Below, in pieces: positions 48,052 to 60,694 of a DNA stretch of 64,000 bases. The notes under the pieces were generated by a model. It did no database searches. It had not been told where the DNA came from and was given only the letters and a program-made list of their open reading frames with translations. Each line of letters opens with the position of its first letter. Within the stretch, counting starts at the first letter, position 1. Location of the stretch: contig OU744733.1 in the NCBI GenBank assembly GCA_916613615.1, forward strand, positions 31,783,939-31,847,938, written 5' to 3'. This DNA comes from Steromphala cineraria. Its lineage: Eukaryota; Mollusca; Gastropoda; Trochida; Trochidae. A program made the position numbers and the translations under genes.

Positions 48052-48886
48052 ATAAGAATAATCAACAAGTTGCGAGGAATTACGGATTATCTGTCCTGAG
48101 TTAATTATTGTGATAAACTCCGAGCTTCAACGAGGAGTTTGACACAATAATTCACGAGGGACAGATAATCCGTAATTCCGAGCATCGAGTTGGTTATTCT
48201 TTTTCTTACCCAAGATAATTTTGATGCGCAAAAACGGGGGGAAACGAGAAACATTTAAAAACTACGCTCGGCCGGTAAAGTACAAATTGTACTCATACGC
48301 CATTCATAAATTTTCTCACTACTTCAGGATGGGCGTCTTTAAGTAGTTTGCCACTCAAGATCTTATTTGAAATAGTTTATTATAATGATGTCACATTATA
48401 TCCCCAAAAATACTGTCTCATGTCATAATAAATTGCTTTTATTGACCGCGCACAACCGAAAAAAAAAAGTAGGACGTCGTTAGCTTTCGTTACGTTTGAC
48501 AAGCCTAGTGAGGAATGTATGACGTCACTGTTTGACGTCATGTTATATGACGTTATAAAGCTATGACGTAACGACAGTTCGGCCGGCGACTCTCCCACCT
48601 TGCGCCGCCTTGAAGATTTAAATTTGTATTTACGGCAAAGAAAACATCAGAAGGTCTTGATTTCGCATTAAAAATGTTTAAGATTTGTGTGACTTTCACA
48701 ATTTAAGAATATGATTTTTCATCTATATCTCTAAACTGAAATAGAAGATCCATGCGAATCATCAATGGATGCAAAAAAGTTCCATCAACCAATCAAAATG
48801 CGAGTTATTTTTAGAAAAACTGTAATTCCCATGACCATTATGTAAACTTTAATACCCGGCATATCCTTGTCCGCTTGGGTAAGAAT
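48052..48886 (+). mobile_element. Hairpin-headed element, 835-bp copy in unit II
   Basis: Unit I shows the empty site (GTATTTAGAATTTCC near 35887); here GTATT is followed by the element and then TTAGAATTCC. The left end ATAAGAATAATCAAC begins a ~150-bp hairpin (48052-48205), with arms through GAATTACGGATTATCTGTCC and a GAGCTTCAACGAG loop. The interior has clustered CRE-like sites (TGACGTCA at 48520 and 48533; TGACGT at 48548 and 48564). CCAAT lies near the right end, which reads CGCTTGGGTAAGAAT. No transposase frame. Confidence 0.85.
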
Positions 48887-50052
48887 TAGAATTCCGGTTT
48901 TTCTTAAATGATATATAGAAAATAGCATGGTTTCAATTATTGAACAGCGGTTCTTTGTGGGAACACTCTTACCAGATGGTTTGGTATTCGTATCTAGTGT
49001 AGGCAGATCTTGTATCTTATAGCAAGGAAGATGATTCATTTAACATTTGATTCTATTTCAATCTATTGAGGGGGTTGTGTTGGCTTTCAAAAATATGAAT
49101 ATAGCTGACATTTAGGGATTCTCTGGTTGCGAATAGCCTTAAATGTTAAATGTCTTTTTATTATTTCACCTCGCAAGTAACACATAATGTATATAATAAG
49201 ATTCATGTATTTTCAATATTATTTTTTCTCAATTCCTTGAGGTAGAGAGATAACACAAAAGAATTAAATTTTTTCATAATTGTTTTATCTTTCGAAAATA
49301 TTTCTGGTGTTAGAGCAAACTTAATTACAATTTTTATGAAACTATCATATAATGATATTTGTTTTAAAAAAAAAGGACTGTTTCAATTACAAATAAGTAA
49401 GATTAAGATAACTTTTAGTCAGGCATCACACAGATGAATGCTGAAATTCATGAATATGATTGTAAACATATTTTTTAAATACCTTTTTTTTCTCTTTTAA
49501 AAAAAATTATTAGCTAATCTGATTAATGATTACGATTTATGTGTGAAATGAAGTAAATTAGAACGCAATAGTTTATGAGAAAGTGATGTATGTCTCTCGA
49601 AAGTTGTGAGAACCTACATTTGGTGATTAAACAAACACCCGTCAATAATATCAACTTGACCTTCGAGACCATTACCATGTCAACTTTCTTTAAAACGAGG
49701 CATGTACTATACAGTAGCACCGATATCTAGTAAAGTATAGTATTGTAACACACTACAAAGGTTGTTTTACAGACAGTTACACCATTTTGTTAATAATATT
49801 TTACATTAAGAGCAACCTTGTTTTTATTCAAAAGTGTTACAGAAAACATTTTCATGCTCAACACATTTTATTGCTGTAAAATCATTCTCTTCTTGTGTTG
49901 AAATAAAACATTGGGGTATTGGTTATAGTTGTTTATGATGAAAATATGAAAACGCTATTTTATTTTGGTTGAAGTAGATAACTAAGGGAGACCTACAATC
50001 TACCCAAAAGTCGTCTAAATTACTGCATAATCGATTCATTTGCCTTGTAATT

Positions 50053-50350
50053 GTACCATTTCGGTCTGTGGTGGTAGGATATACAGAATTCATAACACCC
50101 TTTTTGGGCTTAGACGAAAATTAACCCGCTGGCTAGCAGTCAAAGTCTGATTGAATCCTGATATGTTTACGTCCTTCTAATCACATAATTACCCCTCTTC
50201 CCTACACAGAACCTCAACTTTCCTTCCAGTCTGTTGTTAATTGCTTCTTGATTAAAGCAAACAAACGGAGTGTGTACTGACCGTCGCCTTGCATCACTGT
50301 AGACAGACAGTGATTACACAGGAGGAGATGTGGGAGTCGTATAGACGACT
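50053..50350. other. Conserved island of the unit, copy III
   Basis: Third copy of the 28741-29060 island, with few substitutions. The minus-strand frame remains open. Confidence 0.5.
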
Positions 50351-51415
50351 GAGGAGGTACTAATTTTGGTATCAGTATAAAAAAAAACAGATAGTTTTTT
50401 TTATTGATATTCTTTATGTCAATGAATGCACCATCTGGTCGTATATAATTACACCCTTATCAACGAAGTAATGATTAATCGCTATGCCTCTTCAATGCCT
50501 CTTCACTTTTTCAATCACTTTAAAACAAAACTAAGTGAGGTACATACGAATTGAGAATGAACAAATGTAGCATTGTTATATTTGAGATCATACAATCTGC
50601 AATAGTACAAATTGTGGTTCTTTTCGGTCAGGTTTTCGATACAGTTCAGCTGCACATACTCTGGTCATCCCTGGCAAAGGATTCGACCTGAAAGAATACA
50701 ATCCTCCGACTTTTTGAGATGTGTTCCCAGAGATACTTTTATAGATGTGTTCCCAACTCACATTGTTTACTTGTAAATAAAAAGGAAAAGAAGGTTAAAT
50801 GTATCTGTTCACTCAAACTTTTGGTTGCAAACTTTGTTGTATTAAGGCATAACGAATTCTATTTTATATTTATAGTTCTATTTTCGTTAAAACTTATAAT
50901 AATAATAAACGTGAGCATGATTTATATATAGAAACTTCTTGAAGACCCTTAACTTCTAATGGATCATCCTAGACAATCTAAATTTCCACTACATGTTACA
51001 AACATTGTAATTTAATATATTTGTGCAATAAGTTTCTTATTGCAATGCATCACGTGACTGCTACACCATGAACTCAATATTCGGATGCTATCTATCATGC
51101 ATCACATAGTTAATGAAACAAACATTAGAACCAATCTATAACCTTAATAAGTTTTTTCCATTTGACAGGATAAAACCTCTTATTTTGCAAACTAAATTAT
51201 GATATTGATTCAATGACATAAGAGGCAATAAAGGGGTTATCAAATCAATTTGAAATGAACATAAGGAAAAAAATAAGAAAATAACAGACTAGTATATATT
51301 CAATTTCTGCAACTGCTTCAAGAGGTCTCGAAAGCGTCCCCACTTCTTAATGCATGCGCTAATCGGTTATTGATTAATGTTCTTGTTCACAAATGATGTT
51401 CAAAGGGAGATAATT

Positions 51416-52668
51416 AGAGAATAACCAACGAGGTACGAGTGATTACGGGATATCTGCCCGAGTCGAAATAATGTTCACAGTCGCGAGCCTTGGCGAGCGA
51501 CTGAACATTATTTTGACGAGGGCAGATATCCCGTAATCACTCGTACCGAGTTGGTTATTCTATATATTACCCATTTGTAATGAAATATGATTAAAAAACG
51601 ACTGAACAGATGCGATTGAGAAATCGTAGTAATGCTGTAGTAAGTGAAACCAATCAGCTGATCAGTATTCATACGCGTGTCCAACCGAACATCTCCAGAG
51701 TGAATTAGTCAACAACGCATCGGAATCTAGTTCAGTTTCAAAACAATACGAAAATGACGAAAATAATGTCCCTGAATGATATAATACACTTTTCAACATT
51801 GAACAAATTTACACACATAAAACTCTTAACAAACAACATTATTTGATAAAGATAATAAGTATTTGAATCAGCCGATCGTCACGCCGTACTACCACTGTGA
51901 TTTGTTGTTGACGGCACAATGTTGTAACGAAAATGTCAAAAACCTGTCAATTTTTTAAAACTATACTTGATAAAAATGGCAATATCTTTAAGAGAAACTT
52001 ACAAAGAATGCATCAAAACAAGTCTGTATGTCAGGATAATCAAATAATCTGAAGTTTGAAGAACATTTGTTTCTTTCAACGTTACTTTCATTCACGTAGC
52101 AAGTGTCAAGAACGATAACTCTAATCGGCCTATGATCACGGTAGGATTGTTCCCAGGGCTGATCAACTATGAGTATGTTGATTTGTAAAAGTTATTGCTT
52201 TCATGAATGTATGTATTGAATTTGAGTCCCTGTGGTTTTTATGTGTTAATAAGTACTAATGGATCAGTGAAATTCTTGTGCTTGGATAGATTTCATGAAT
52301 TTTCGATGGCAGCCATGTTTGTTTACAAACAGACAGCGCTTACCGTACCTTTGGAAAAAGCACAATCTTGAGATCACAATGAAACTTAACACGTAGATGA
52401 ATAGTTTCAAATAATACTGCGTTTAAATATCAACCTGTAAGTTATATGATGTACAGTAATATTCATCGTTCTACGATTTTATTTTTAACCTAATCGACAT
52501 ACGTTCGACACGTTCGATTTATCAATGAAACTTGAAAATAGTTCCGTCGACCAATCGTCTTTCATTCTCTTAGGAACCGACCAATCAACGTTGAGAATCA
52601 CTAAAAAGCACATGTGCGGATATCAAAAAAATATCCACTCGTGTATCCTCGCCCGTATGGGTAATATT
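51416..52668 (+). mobile_element. Hairpin-headed element, 1.25-kb copy in unit III
   Basis: Unit II gives the empty site, AGATAATTGACAG (40641-40653). Here AGATAATT is followed by the element and then TTGACAG. The left end AGAGAATAACCAACGAGG opens a near-perfect 147-bp hairpin (51416-51562), with arms through TGATTACGGGATATCTGCCC and centre CGAGCCTTGGCGAG. The right end is CTCGCCCGTATGGGTAATAT. The element has no long open frame. Insertion is at TT in both this and the 48052 copy. Confidence 0.9.
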
Positions 52669-54197
52669 TGACAGTGTTTCCTTCATGGCAAATGATGTCA
52701 ATTATTACCAGTATACTGAGTGATGGCATATTCGATTTAGTTTACATCCTTAACATGTAATTTTGTGTACGTTTTGCTTGAGAGGGTTTATTATGAATAC
52801 ATAACCTCTTTTGTATGTTGAAACCAATGTTTATTGTGATAAATTGAGAAGACTTAGATTGAGTAGATTTGACTATTTTACATTACCATTTAAGTATATT
52901 GTTCTTCTTCTTTCTTTTTTTTCAGGTGGTACTTCAGATAAAATCGAAACTGTTTTCTGTTTGTTAGATGATACAATGAGAATAGTCTTCACCAAACATG
53001 TTTTAATCTTCAAAATCAAAACAATACCCAGTATTTTCCTAAATCATGTCATGGTTACGGGACATTTGCGATAAGCCAAGGCATTAAAACATAAATAACT
53101 CTCTCCATAATGACTAAATAGTTATACATTTTCGGAACTACAGACAGCACTCAGTGCATCACTGTAAACGTTGGTGTGTTATATAACTTAATGAATAGAG
53201 CATATACGTGCTTGAGTTTACCCCTATCAGACTTGAGCTAGTTTCCTGGCACCGTTTAGTGGTCCGAGAGTATAACTGTGATGCTGCTTGAGGAAATAAA
53301 TGAAACGTCTAGAGTCACCAGACCCTATTGATTTAACCTGGTTACCGATAGCAAGAGCTTTAATGGCAGAGATGAGCATACGAAATAAAGCTTAGCTGGC
53401 GATATGAGATTGGTTTAATAATGGAATGGTACAATATAAATCAAAATAATACCAAAATTGTTTTTACCATTCTGTAATAATCTACGCTTCATTAGCAGGT
53501 GATATTAATCTAATAAAGTTTTTATTCATGCACAAACTCAAACCTATCTTAAACAAATAAAAAAGATTGAAAATGACACGGAATTACAGAAGCTCTTTAA
53601 ACATTTTTGCTAAATTGCTATACAGATTATTATGGTTAAATCCATAACAGGCTTTTAACTAGTTTGTGTAAGAAACTACCGTATAATAATTTACAACCAA
53701 GGTATAATTACAAAGTGTGATCTTGCTATAATATATCGTCACAATATTAGGTAGTTATAACAACACAACGCAAGTACCTCATTCCCAATACCTCGCTGAA
53801 ATATTAGATTCAGCACAATATTTTTAATTAAAGTTTCTTACATGATCAAGAAGAAAAAAAGAGTCTCTTTTAATATTTATGAAAAACGCGAAATAAATTT
53901 ATATATGTTCATGTACATGAACTATGATACATCCTTGTAGAGCTCGACTTCCAAAACATCAGCAAAACGCAACAGCCCGGGTTGCTCATCAGCTAAGGAA
54001 GATAACATAGTCTAATGGCGCCTTATCTTGAAGTAAGGAGGAGAAGAAGGTAGTAATTTGAATCCACATATAGCTGCAGCACGTGATATGTGGATCGGAG
54101 TGTGGTCGTCGAGACGAAACACCCACTTCGTTACTGTCTGTCTCTCATGTCATTAATTACTATTCCTAACTAGTTAAGTCAGCTCTTTTGATAATAT

Positions 54198-54309
54198 GGG
54201 TGGGATAGTGCAGTGGTTAGCGCGTTCGGCTTCGGATCAGGAGGTCTGTGGTTGGAATCCCGCCAGGGGCTCGGCAACTTTGTCTGCAGTATAAAATACG
54301 TGAACGGCT
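54198..54309 (+). mobile_element. tRNA-Arg-like SINE head inserted in unit III
   Basis: 54198-54272 reads like a tRNA. Box A is TAGTGCAGTGGTTAGCGCG. The anticodon loop CTTCGGA would give anticodon TCG (Arg). Box B is GGTTGGAATCC. The anticodon stem is mispaired, so it is a SINE head rather than a working tRNA. It interrupts sequence continuous in units I and II (near 32700 and 42150) and is truncated after about 110 bp. Confidence 0.7.
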
Positions 54310-54590
54310 TAGCTGTAAATGCCCCCAAACAAGTGAACACCTTAGCTTGTCCAAAACACCCTGACTCTAAATAGCAAACACCCTTATTAACTTGAACAAC
54401 CTAGCTTGCCCAAAACCCCATGAATCTTAACTTAAGACTTGAATACCCAAGTTTGCACAATATATTTCAAAGATAACATTCAAACACTTGAACATCCTGG
54501 CTTATCAACAGGCACCCGAGATGTAAATGTCCTTTAAAGACTAGAACACTCCAGCTTGCCAAAAAGGCACCCAAGAACAATATCAATTAT
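54310..54590. repeat. Degenerate minisatellite, copy III
   Basis: Counterpart of 32701-33020; irregular 'acttgaacaccctagcttgcccaaaac' units. Confidence 0.55.
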
Positions 54591-56891
54591 TGTGCATATT
54601 TTCCCACAAATTTACAGAATTTAAAACATGGTAAAATCTATTTCTTATTTGAACAAAACACATATTATATGTATTACATTATACTGTTAAAAGAACATTA
54701 ACAAACGAAATACTTATATACGATAATACTTATTTGATCTATCTTTTCATATATTTCAAGAAATGTGTGTTTGATTTGTAGATAAATAAGCTATCTTTTT
54801 AGTTGAAGTTCAGTTTAATTTATGTAAGAAAATACTGAGTTTAACTTGGTTATTTCAAACATTACACAGGAACGGCATCATAATGTTGAGTTATTCAGGT
54901 TGTAGTCCACTTTGGAACATCTAGAAAGCAAAATACTTCTCTTGCTTCTTGAATAGTGTTCAACGAATAAAGTTCGTGTTGTAGAAACAATGAGATATCA
55001 TAAAGAACTATAGATAAAATTCATTAAAATTCATGAGATATAAAATGTAGAATAACATACCTTTAATTTAAATATTTTCATTAAGGTCGACTGTAATTAA
55101 ATTTAGATTTTTTACATTTTGATCGCAGAAGCCTTGTAAAAGCTAGAAATACGCTATTGTTGTTATAATTTCAAATTTGATCAATGTGAAATAATACATT
55201 ATAATTAAGTTTTGGATATAAAGAAACCAACATAAACAGAATATTTATAAATGCTAATATTGGGCAGAGTGAAATAGAACAAGATTTTAAATAATGATTG
55301 ATATGAAACAGCAATTAATCTGAAATTGATAATGGACATGCCAATTACATGAGAAATTGCTGTTATTTAGACCGAAGATAGCAGGACTTCTTGCTATTCA
55401 CAAGGTAACGTTGTTATTGTATCTGTGTATTCAATCACAATGATTTCTTTAGCCATGGGATTAATATTACAAGATCAGCCGAGCTGAGAACTTCTTCCAG
55501 TGATCCTCTTTCCGATATCTCAACTAATGAAGATAAATGATTTGCTTTTTGACGAAAGCTGACGCAATAAGGAATCATTATAACTGTTTGTAGCACTATT
55601 TGGAATAATGTTTTATGACATAGCACTTTTTGTCCTCTGTCCCTATATCCTTGAAATGTTTACAATTATTGAACAGCGTTTCTGTGTGGGAACTCTTCTT
55701 ACAAGATGGTTTGATATTCTAATCTAGTGTAGACAGATCTTGTATCTTATAGCAGGGAAGATGATTCATTTAACATTTGATTCTATTTCAATCTATTGAG
55801 GGGGTTGTGTTGGCTTTCAAAAATATGAATATAGCTGACATTTAGGTATTCTATGGTTGCGAATAACCTTAAATGTTAAATGTAGTTTCATAATTTCACC
55901 ACGCAAATAACACGTAATGTATATAATAAAGATCTATTTAAATTCAATATTATTTTGTATTAATTCTGATCGTTATTAGAAACTATTTATGAACTCGATC
56001 GCCCGCAATAATGAAGTCACCCAATTGGTTGATTATAACAACAACAGAAACGTTTGTTCATAATTGCTTTTCTTTTTGAAACAATCGTTGATTTAAGAGC
56101 AAACTAAATTTGGAGCAATATGAAATAATCCTCTTTTTTAAAAGATAGAGCTTTTTCAAATAAAAATAAATAAGACTAAGATAGCTTTATATCCGACATC
56201 ACGCAAATAAATGCTGAGATATGTGATAATGATTGTAACTGTATCGTTTATACCTTACTCTTCTCGTTTTTGAAAGTTTAAAAGCTTTACCAATGAATTA
56301 TTACCGTTTATGTGTACTCCGAAACAGAGGGGAATGAAAAAGAGGTTTAAGTCTTTTGAATGTGATGACAAACTAAAGTGGGGAATAAGACAAACACCAG
56401 TCAAAAATATTGAGTTGACCTTTGGAGTCACCACACTTTAAGCACCATTCCTTATATAAGGCCTCTTTTGATGAACAGTTGCATCGAAATAAAGTATAGT
56501 ATGGTAACAAACTACAAAGGATGCACACGTATAACACAAAAGTCATCGGACAATATCAAGCAGCCAGGTTTTTATTCCAAAGTGTAACAGACAAAAATTC
56601 ATGGTCAAGATATTTCATTTTCATTGCTGTAAAATCATACTCTCCCCGCAGATGTACATTTATAGATCAAGTCACTCGCTGTAACCTTTTTAAATCTTTC
56701 ATTTAAACGAAATATGATGCTCTTTCTATACCTAAATCCACAGATTGTGTATTCAAGAACATGACAGTCTAAACTAAGTCTAGGTGTTTTTTTAAGAAAG
56801 AGGTACTTTTGAAAAGGTAGTACATATTAACCTTTATAAGATTGAACTTCAAAGTCTTAACATTGAGGATGGCGTTTTAACCAATTATGTA

Positions 56892-57726
56892 AGGCGGGGA
56901 TATATAGCGTGCATTCTGTCCGTCCGTCTGTCCGTCTGGCCATCTGTCCGTCCGTCACAACAGTTTGTCCAGAGCATATCTCCCAAACTATACTTCCTAG
57001 CTTCACCAAACTTCATAAACTTATCAACCATGATCCGTAGATGTGCCTTTTGAGGGTAAAACCATCAAATTATTTTAAGTTTTTGCTGTTTCCATGGAAA
57101 CATGACTAAACAGGGATTCTCCCCATGACCAAGTCCTTTGTCCGGAGCATATCTCCTAAACTATTCGTGCTAGCTTCACCAAACTTAACACACTTATCAA
57201 CCATGATCCTTAGATGTGCCTTTTGAAGGTCAGACCAACAAAATATTTTTATTGTTTGCAGTTTCTGTGGATATATGACTAAAAAGTGATTCTATTATAA
57301 ATTATTTGTCCAAAACATATTTCCTAAAATATACATCTCAGCTTCACCAAATTTGCTACATATGTCAATCGTGATTCCTGGATATGCCTTGTGAGAGTTA
57401 CACGATATATGGATTTTCTTTTCTGTGGTTTCTTTGGGAAACATGATTGACAAAGTGACTCAACAAAAATAATTTTGTCCTCAGTTCACCTCGTAGAATA
57501 TTCATGATAACTACCTCAAATTTGAAACAAAGATCAACCATTATCCCTAGATGAACCCTTTTAATTGTAAAACCTATTAATGAATTAGAAGACTTACACA
57601 AAGACTTACAGTATACTCAACTATCATACAACCTTAACCAATATTAATAAGTTTTATTATTTGAAATTCTTTGAACAAAATTGGGAGCAGGGGTATGTGC
57701 GCTCTGCTCGCTTCTTTTCTTGTTTT
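56892..57726 (+). repeat. Dispersed repeat of 'gtccgtccgtc' type with ~170-bp subunits
   Basis: Begins AAGGCGGGGATATATAGCGT, then GTCCGTCCGTCTGTCCGTC. Four degenerate ~170-bp subunits follow, each starting TTGTCC..AGCATATCTCC..AAACTAT and containing CTAGCTTCACCAAACTT and TTATCAACCATGATCC (starts near 56964, 57139, 57306 and 57474). It ends GGGGTATGTGCGCTCTGCTC. This pattern is familiar from bivalve and gastropod genomes. It is absent from units I and II. Confidence 0.75.
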
Positions 57727-57783
57727 CATAAAAACCTCAACTTAACACACAAATTAAGTTATTAGATAACCTTTTTACAAAGT

Positions 57784-58153
57784 TTGAAGGGGCAATAGCA
57801 CGTTTTTAGGGGGAACATACATTATAAGGTGATGTCAGGAAAATGAAAATTAATGGTTCCAATTGAAAGACAATGAATTTAAACTAAATTGAGCAGTAAT
57901 GATTCAAATATATAATGTAAAGTTTAGCCATGAGATTCCTTTTTCTTACACAAAATTAATAAAAGGTGTTCACACAAAATGGCCGCCCATGGATTTTAGG
58001 TGAATCTTCATAATTTGTCCTCTGACTATGGATAATTGGTATGTGTTATGAGGTTTTTGACACTATCATATACATAATACATCATTAACGTACAATTATC
58101 AGTGAAAATTTTAAAATGTAAAATTATAAAAAAACGTGCTACTGCCCCTTTAA
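57784..58153 (-). mobile_element. TTAA-flanked MITE, copy B
   Basis: Inverted copy of 20372-20703. Its right end, complemented, reads TTTAAAGGGGCAGTAGCACG, and the left end is a slightly mutated TTGAAGGGGCAATAGCACG. Interior blocks match in inverted order, e.g. AAAATGGCCGCCCATGG. Confidence 0.85.
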
Positions 58154-58880
58154 ACAGTTCTTGGAAAGATTGCTGGGTCATTGTAGCCTTACTTTCCTAT
58201 AACTTCTGATAGTGTATCATCTTATTGAATATCAATCCTTTTCAAGACATCTCAGACAGGCAAAATAACACGCCCTTGTCATAATGAAAGTTTCCATAAA
58301 TGGAATAATGAAAGGGTGTGGTCTTACTTAAATAGTAAATAATTGAAATTACAAATATATAAAAGGATATTGTATGAATAATCATAATGAAGAGGTGAAT
58401 ATTCATAAAATGCTTGCACAATCGAGTTGATAAATCGGACATAGGTTTTGATGTCTGGTTATTATCTTTAAAATGTTATTCCAACATCGATAGTCACTGA
58501 TTAAAATTTAACTGAATGTTCCATTGATTATCATAATCGAAACAGACTTTTAATGTTGTCCAGATTAAGTGAGAAGTGATAACGGGATTCCTAAGATGAT
58601 ACTCAAATATTCAAGGTTGTCAAATAGTCCAAATTACTCATAATTTTGCTTTAGCCTCTGTAAACGCAACTCGTTTACATACGAATATCATTAAGTCAAA
58701 TACGATTCTGCTACAGCTCATGCAATCAATGCTAAAAAAGCACTTGGATAAGACCGATCATTTTCCCTTCATTGACAGACCTTGAAGTTGTAAAATAATC
58801 AACTATAATTAAACAAGCAGTCGGCAACATCCCCCGTCCCCCATCCTTAACAATACGTTTAGGTGAAAACTCTCCTACGT

Positions 58881-60694
58881 AAATCAATTGTAAGAAATAC
58901 ATCATACACAATAATAATTGTTTATAATACCTCGATTAGTCGCAATGGAACTGTGAAACCATTCACCAGCCAAAGCACTTAAAATTCAGGAAGATTGTTT
59001 ATCTCTTTTACAAGTTAGTTTTACTCAATTTCGGTCCTCTTGTATGGACCGCACATTGCTAATGTCTCGATGACCGTTTCATTTATGAAGTCAGGCTAAA
59101 ATAATACAATATAAATGTGAAAAGCAGAAGCAATTATTTAACAAGTTTTACAAAGGAATCGCACCTCTACTTCACAGAATTGTTAAATGGTTTGCCCGTG
59201 CATCGTCTGTAATCGATTTTGTTGGAAGATATCTTGCCTTAATAATGATAGTTTTGATTAAATGCAATTTAGCAACTGGGTCTTCTATTGCTAATTATTT
59301 ATTGAAGATGTGCCACTCCAACACATCGGTACTTATTCTTCGAGTGTTATATCAACCATGTAACCGTTTTCGTATTAGAAACAAAGAAAGTTTAATATAT
59401 AAAGCAAAATCGACGAAACCATACTCTACAGTTTGCAACAATGATTAATGAATACAAGATTTATTTAGTTAAAGATCAATGTCAGCTTTGTAAAGTTAAA
59501 TTAAAGAACTCAACGGACTTTCTCTTAAGGCACTAATGCATGATTTCTGTAAATGAATATTGTTCAAATTTCTCCTGTAAATATAAGAGAGTGACAAATA
59601 AATATTTTCTTCTGATAATCATTTTGATTACAGGAACAGATTGTTCGCAGTCGTACATGCGGCAATTAAAGTGTGGAAATCCTTTCAATTACGGTATCAA
59701 GTAAATGTTCTTACATTCTTACTAAACATTTGTGTAAGAAATTGTTGTGTTTGTGGAAAGAGTTGCAGTTGAAATCATGTAATGTCATTTTCTTAAATAC
59801 CTTTATGAAAACATGCTATTATACGTTTCTTAAGGTTGTTTTATGACACCAAAGCATGATTATAACTATAAGGCAATTTTCCTACAAAATAATATAATGC
59901 TTATATTGCCTAAGTATGCTTATTTTTACTAGTTTAAGAAAAAGGAGATACGGGACTAAAAACTCGAAAGACCAGTACTTTACGTCATTTAAACCGCTTA
60001 ATTTCATAAAACAAGAAAAAAGATTTAAAATATACATTTGAAAAATCGCATTTAGTTTCCACATTCGAGAGTTTCTTAATTTGTTAAAATCTAACAGAAA
60101 ACATCTTAAAGTGAAATTTGGATCATTATATCCTATTTGAATCGTTTTCTTACTCTGAAAATTAGTCGCTCTAGAATGAAAGTTTGTATTTCCACACTTT
60201 TTAAATATTGAGATATTTAAGCTAGCCCAAGTGCTTAGTTACTGTTCCAAGGAATATATATTCTCTGTTTCTGCTGACTAAGATATCTCATTCCGGCTTC
60301 ATTTCTTTTGATATTTTGAGACTTGAAATTGTCAGAAATCCAATGCCATTCAGAGTAAGTTCCAATATCATTAAATTTATATCACAATTGTATTGAAGTT
60401 TTAAACATTGCTTCGCCGTTTGATGGTGTATGGTCTTATGTTTCATTCAGAATACGTCAAGCGATCTAAAAAGGAATCTTGGAAGAAATAGAGCCATTGG
60501 CTCAGTGACTAATCAGGCTTCATATTCAATTTTCAGGCTGTAATCAACATCTTCGGCCATAGGGTCATCAACTTAAAAACAAATGCTAAATGTGCATGTG
60601 GTGCCCATTTGTGAAACGCTTATCACTATTTCCTTCAAAGTACATTGTATAACACACAGAGAGAAACGTTAATGTTATCATATTGCTATGCCGG
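58881..60694. other. No gene supported
   Basis: AT-rich. A 67-codon plus-strand frame at 59245-59448 has no recognised domain, and no other support was found. Confidence 0.5.

Larger units (their letters stand above)
37950..49890. repeat. Tandem segmental unit II (~11.9 kb)
   Basis: Second direct copy of the unit. It is enlarged by the 3.47-kb long-TIR element (43153-46624) and an 835-bp hairpin-headed element (48052-48886). Its end is truncated: at about 49888 the sequence jumps from the equivalent of 36975 to the equivalent of 39110, so the II/III junction lacks about 2.1 kb present between the I and II landmarks. Confidence 0.8.
49890..58880. repeat. Tandem segmental unit III (~9 kb)
   Basis: Third direct copy. 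It lacks the Tc1-like remnant and the second conserved island, but has gained the 1.25-kb hairpin-headed element, a SINE head, the 'gtccgtccgtc' repeat and a TTAA-flanked MITE. Its first ~1.5 kb is nearly identical to unit II; the remainder is more diverged and locally closer to unit I (around 53480-53590). Confidence 0.8.

Noticed and set aside
54198..54272. Functional tRNA-Arg gene
   Set aside because: The anticodon stem is mispaired, box B deviates, and it is an insertion with SINE context.
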